Below are positions 62,893 through 64,000 of a stretch of 64,000 nucleotides of DNA, piece by piece. The position numbers and the translations under genes are program-made. A model generated the notes under the pieces. The model saw only the letters and a list, made by a program, of their open reading frames with translations, ran no database searches and was not told the DNA's origin. Source of the DNA: Paenibacillus xylanilyticus (GTDB lineage: Bacteria; Bacillota; Bacilli; Paenibacillales; Paenibacillaceae). Position 1 is the stretch's first letter. Each line of letters starts with the position of its first letter. The stretch spans positions 4,653,001 to 4,717,000 of the forward strand of contig NZ_CP044310.1 of NCBI RefSeq assembly GCF_009664365.1, written 5' to 3'.

Positions 62893-64000
62893 TCAACTAC
62901 CCTGTGACTTGGTCCCCGTACTGGCTTTATCCACGCTCTGATCTTCCCAATATACTTCGGCAATCATGTCCGCAAGGACTTGTGAAGTCCGCTTGAGCTC
63001 AGCCCCGGTATTGTCGATCCCACCAATTTCAATCAGAATGCTGTTGGGCGAGAGGGTTTGATTGTACTCCCCATTATTGGCTCCGCCGCCATCCTTGCCC
63101 CAGACTCCTCTGGAGACACCAGGATACTTTGCTTCAAGTTTCTTGTGTATTTTTGCAGCGAAAGCTTCATTTTGTTGCCAGTTAGGATTCTCATGCCCGA
63201 TGATGAAATATACTTTGGCGTATCCCTTGCCATCAATGGTTGTGGTTGTTTTGTTGTGACGCTGAGAATCCCGGTGTATATCAATGAGATAGGTTAAATC
63301 ATCATTTTCGGCAAGGGCAGCCTTTACCGTCTGACGTGAATATTTATAGGAATAGTTCCAGTTGTAATCCTTCACTTTGGTCGGGTAATCGTCCTTTGCA
63401 TGCTCCACTCCAACGCCAAGCTTTTGCAAGCTGTCGGAAAGGTACGATCCCACTTGAAAAACGTTACCTGTTGCTTTTCCGGAGGAAGGGTTATCACTCT
63501 TGGTGCCCAGCAGCGGATTGTATCCTTCACGCGGATGGGAATGATAGATCAGCACGGCTTTTTTACCCGTTGTTGCTCCACCTTCCTGACCACCGCTCTT
63601 CGGCGGCGGATCTTCTTTTACTTCTCCGCCCTCAGGCTCGTCCGTTCCGGAATTGCCCGGGTCATCCTGACCTGGTGGAATATGCAGTTCGCCACCTGTT
63701 TTGCCTCCTCCAGCAGATGCCGTATCCGTCAGCCCTGGTCCTGGTTGATAGTCTTCAGGTGCTTCGGCCTTCTCGTTTCCTGAACCTGGCCGGAGCAATA
63801 CCGGTTGATTGCTGCCCATGCCTGGCATCTCTCTTGCAATCAGGCTTTTGGGGTCTTGTGGGTTAACATTCGTAAGAAGTTGAAATACAAATGTAGTTAA
63901 GTTTTCGCCGGAGAATGCGGAAGTTTGCTCCTTCTGGGTTAGGTGGGGCATCTCCATGCCGAGCATATCCACAAAAAATCGGCTGGATACAGCACTCGCG
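62893..64000 (-). CDS. spoIIP: Stage II sporulation protein P (partial, N-terminus missing)
   Basis: The frame stays open to the window edge (ASAVSSRFFVDMLGMEMPHL upstream of 63970), so the start is outside. Amidase/endopeptidase domain markers: AVLIYHSHPREGYNPLLG, YPTKVKDYNWNYSYKYSR, YLIDIHRDSQRH and ILIEIGGIDNT. A Gly/Pro/Asp/Glu-rich linker (about the first 130 visible residues) precedes it. It hydrolyses peptidoglycan with SpoIIDM during engulfment. Confidence 0.95.
   Translation of the reverse strand, partial: ASAVSSRFFVDMLGMEMPHLTQKEQTSAFSGENLTTFVFQLLTNVNPQDPKSLIAREMPGMGSNQPVLLRPGSGNEKAEAPEDYQPGPGLTDTASAGGGKTGGELHIPPGQDDPGNSGTDEPEGGEVKEDPPPKSGGQEGGATTGKKAVLIYHSHPREGYNPLLGTKSDNPSSGKATGNVFQVGSYLSDSLQKLGVGVEHAKDDYPTKVKDYNWNYSYKYSRQTVKAALAENDDLTYLIDIHRDSQRHNKTTTTIDGKGYAKVYFIIGHENPNWQQNEAFAAKIHKKLEAKYPGVSRGVWGKDGGGANNGEYNQTLSPNSILIEIGGIDNTGAELKRTSQVLADMIAEVYWEDQSVDKASTGTKSQGS

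Overview
The window is about 64 kb of chromosome from a spore-forming Bacillota, most probably a Paenibacillus species (inference). The reasons are a gene order matching the yqe/yqf-dnaK region of Bacillus relatives, sporulation genes (yqfC, yqfD, spoIIP, a cotD-like coat gene), sigma-W and sigma-E type promoters, a T-box leader, CIRCE, and moderate G+C. Almost everything is on the minus strand; only a subtilisin-like protease, an aminotransferase and a Na/Pi symporter are on the plus strand.

Layout. 1-7.2 kb: a partial hypothetical gene, DUF1540, YpuI-like, S8 protease, CotD-like coat protein, a divergent MocR regulator/aminotransferase pair around an operator with four ATAACAG boxes, and a type A RNase P RNA. 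7.2-24.6 kb: yqfO, trmK, rpoD, dnaG, yqxD, T-box-glyQS, recO, yqzL, era, cdd, dgkA, ybeY, pgpH, phoH, yqfD, yqfC. 24.7-30.3 kb: a membrane protein, floA and nfeD (with a perfect sigma-W promoter), yqeY, rpsU, hinT, a hypothetical gene and a leader-like structured region. 30.3-43 kb: the DNA break-processing genes sbcDC and addBA. 43-46 kb: an RlmI-like methyltransferase, two 107-bp intergenic repeats and a Na/Pi symporter. 46-51.7 kb: Nudix, mtaB, rsmE, an M50 protease, prmA and a small cluster of hypotheticals including a paralogous pair. 51.8-53.3 kb: an IS3/IS150-type insertion sequence lying inside what looks like the dnaJ terminator hairpin. 53.3-58.3 kb: hrcA-grpE-dnaK-dnaJ with CIRCE. 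58.4-64 kb: acetyltransferase, hemW, a duplicated pair of hairpins, lepA, a small membrane protein and a partial spoIIP.

Most genes are housekeeping: replication start (dnaG, rpoD), translation and RNA modification (glyQS, era, ybeY, rsmE, prmA, mtaB, trmK, lepA, rpsU), recombination (recO, addAB, sbcCD), chaperones and envelope stress (floA, nfeD). I found no phage, CRISPR array or defence island. The non-routine signals are the IS in a terminator, two families of repeated hairpins, a possible leader RNA, and a strongly G+C-rich Ala-rich hinge in SbcC.
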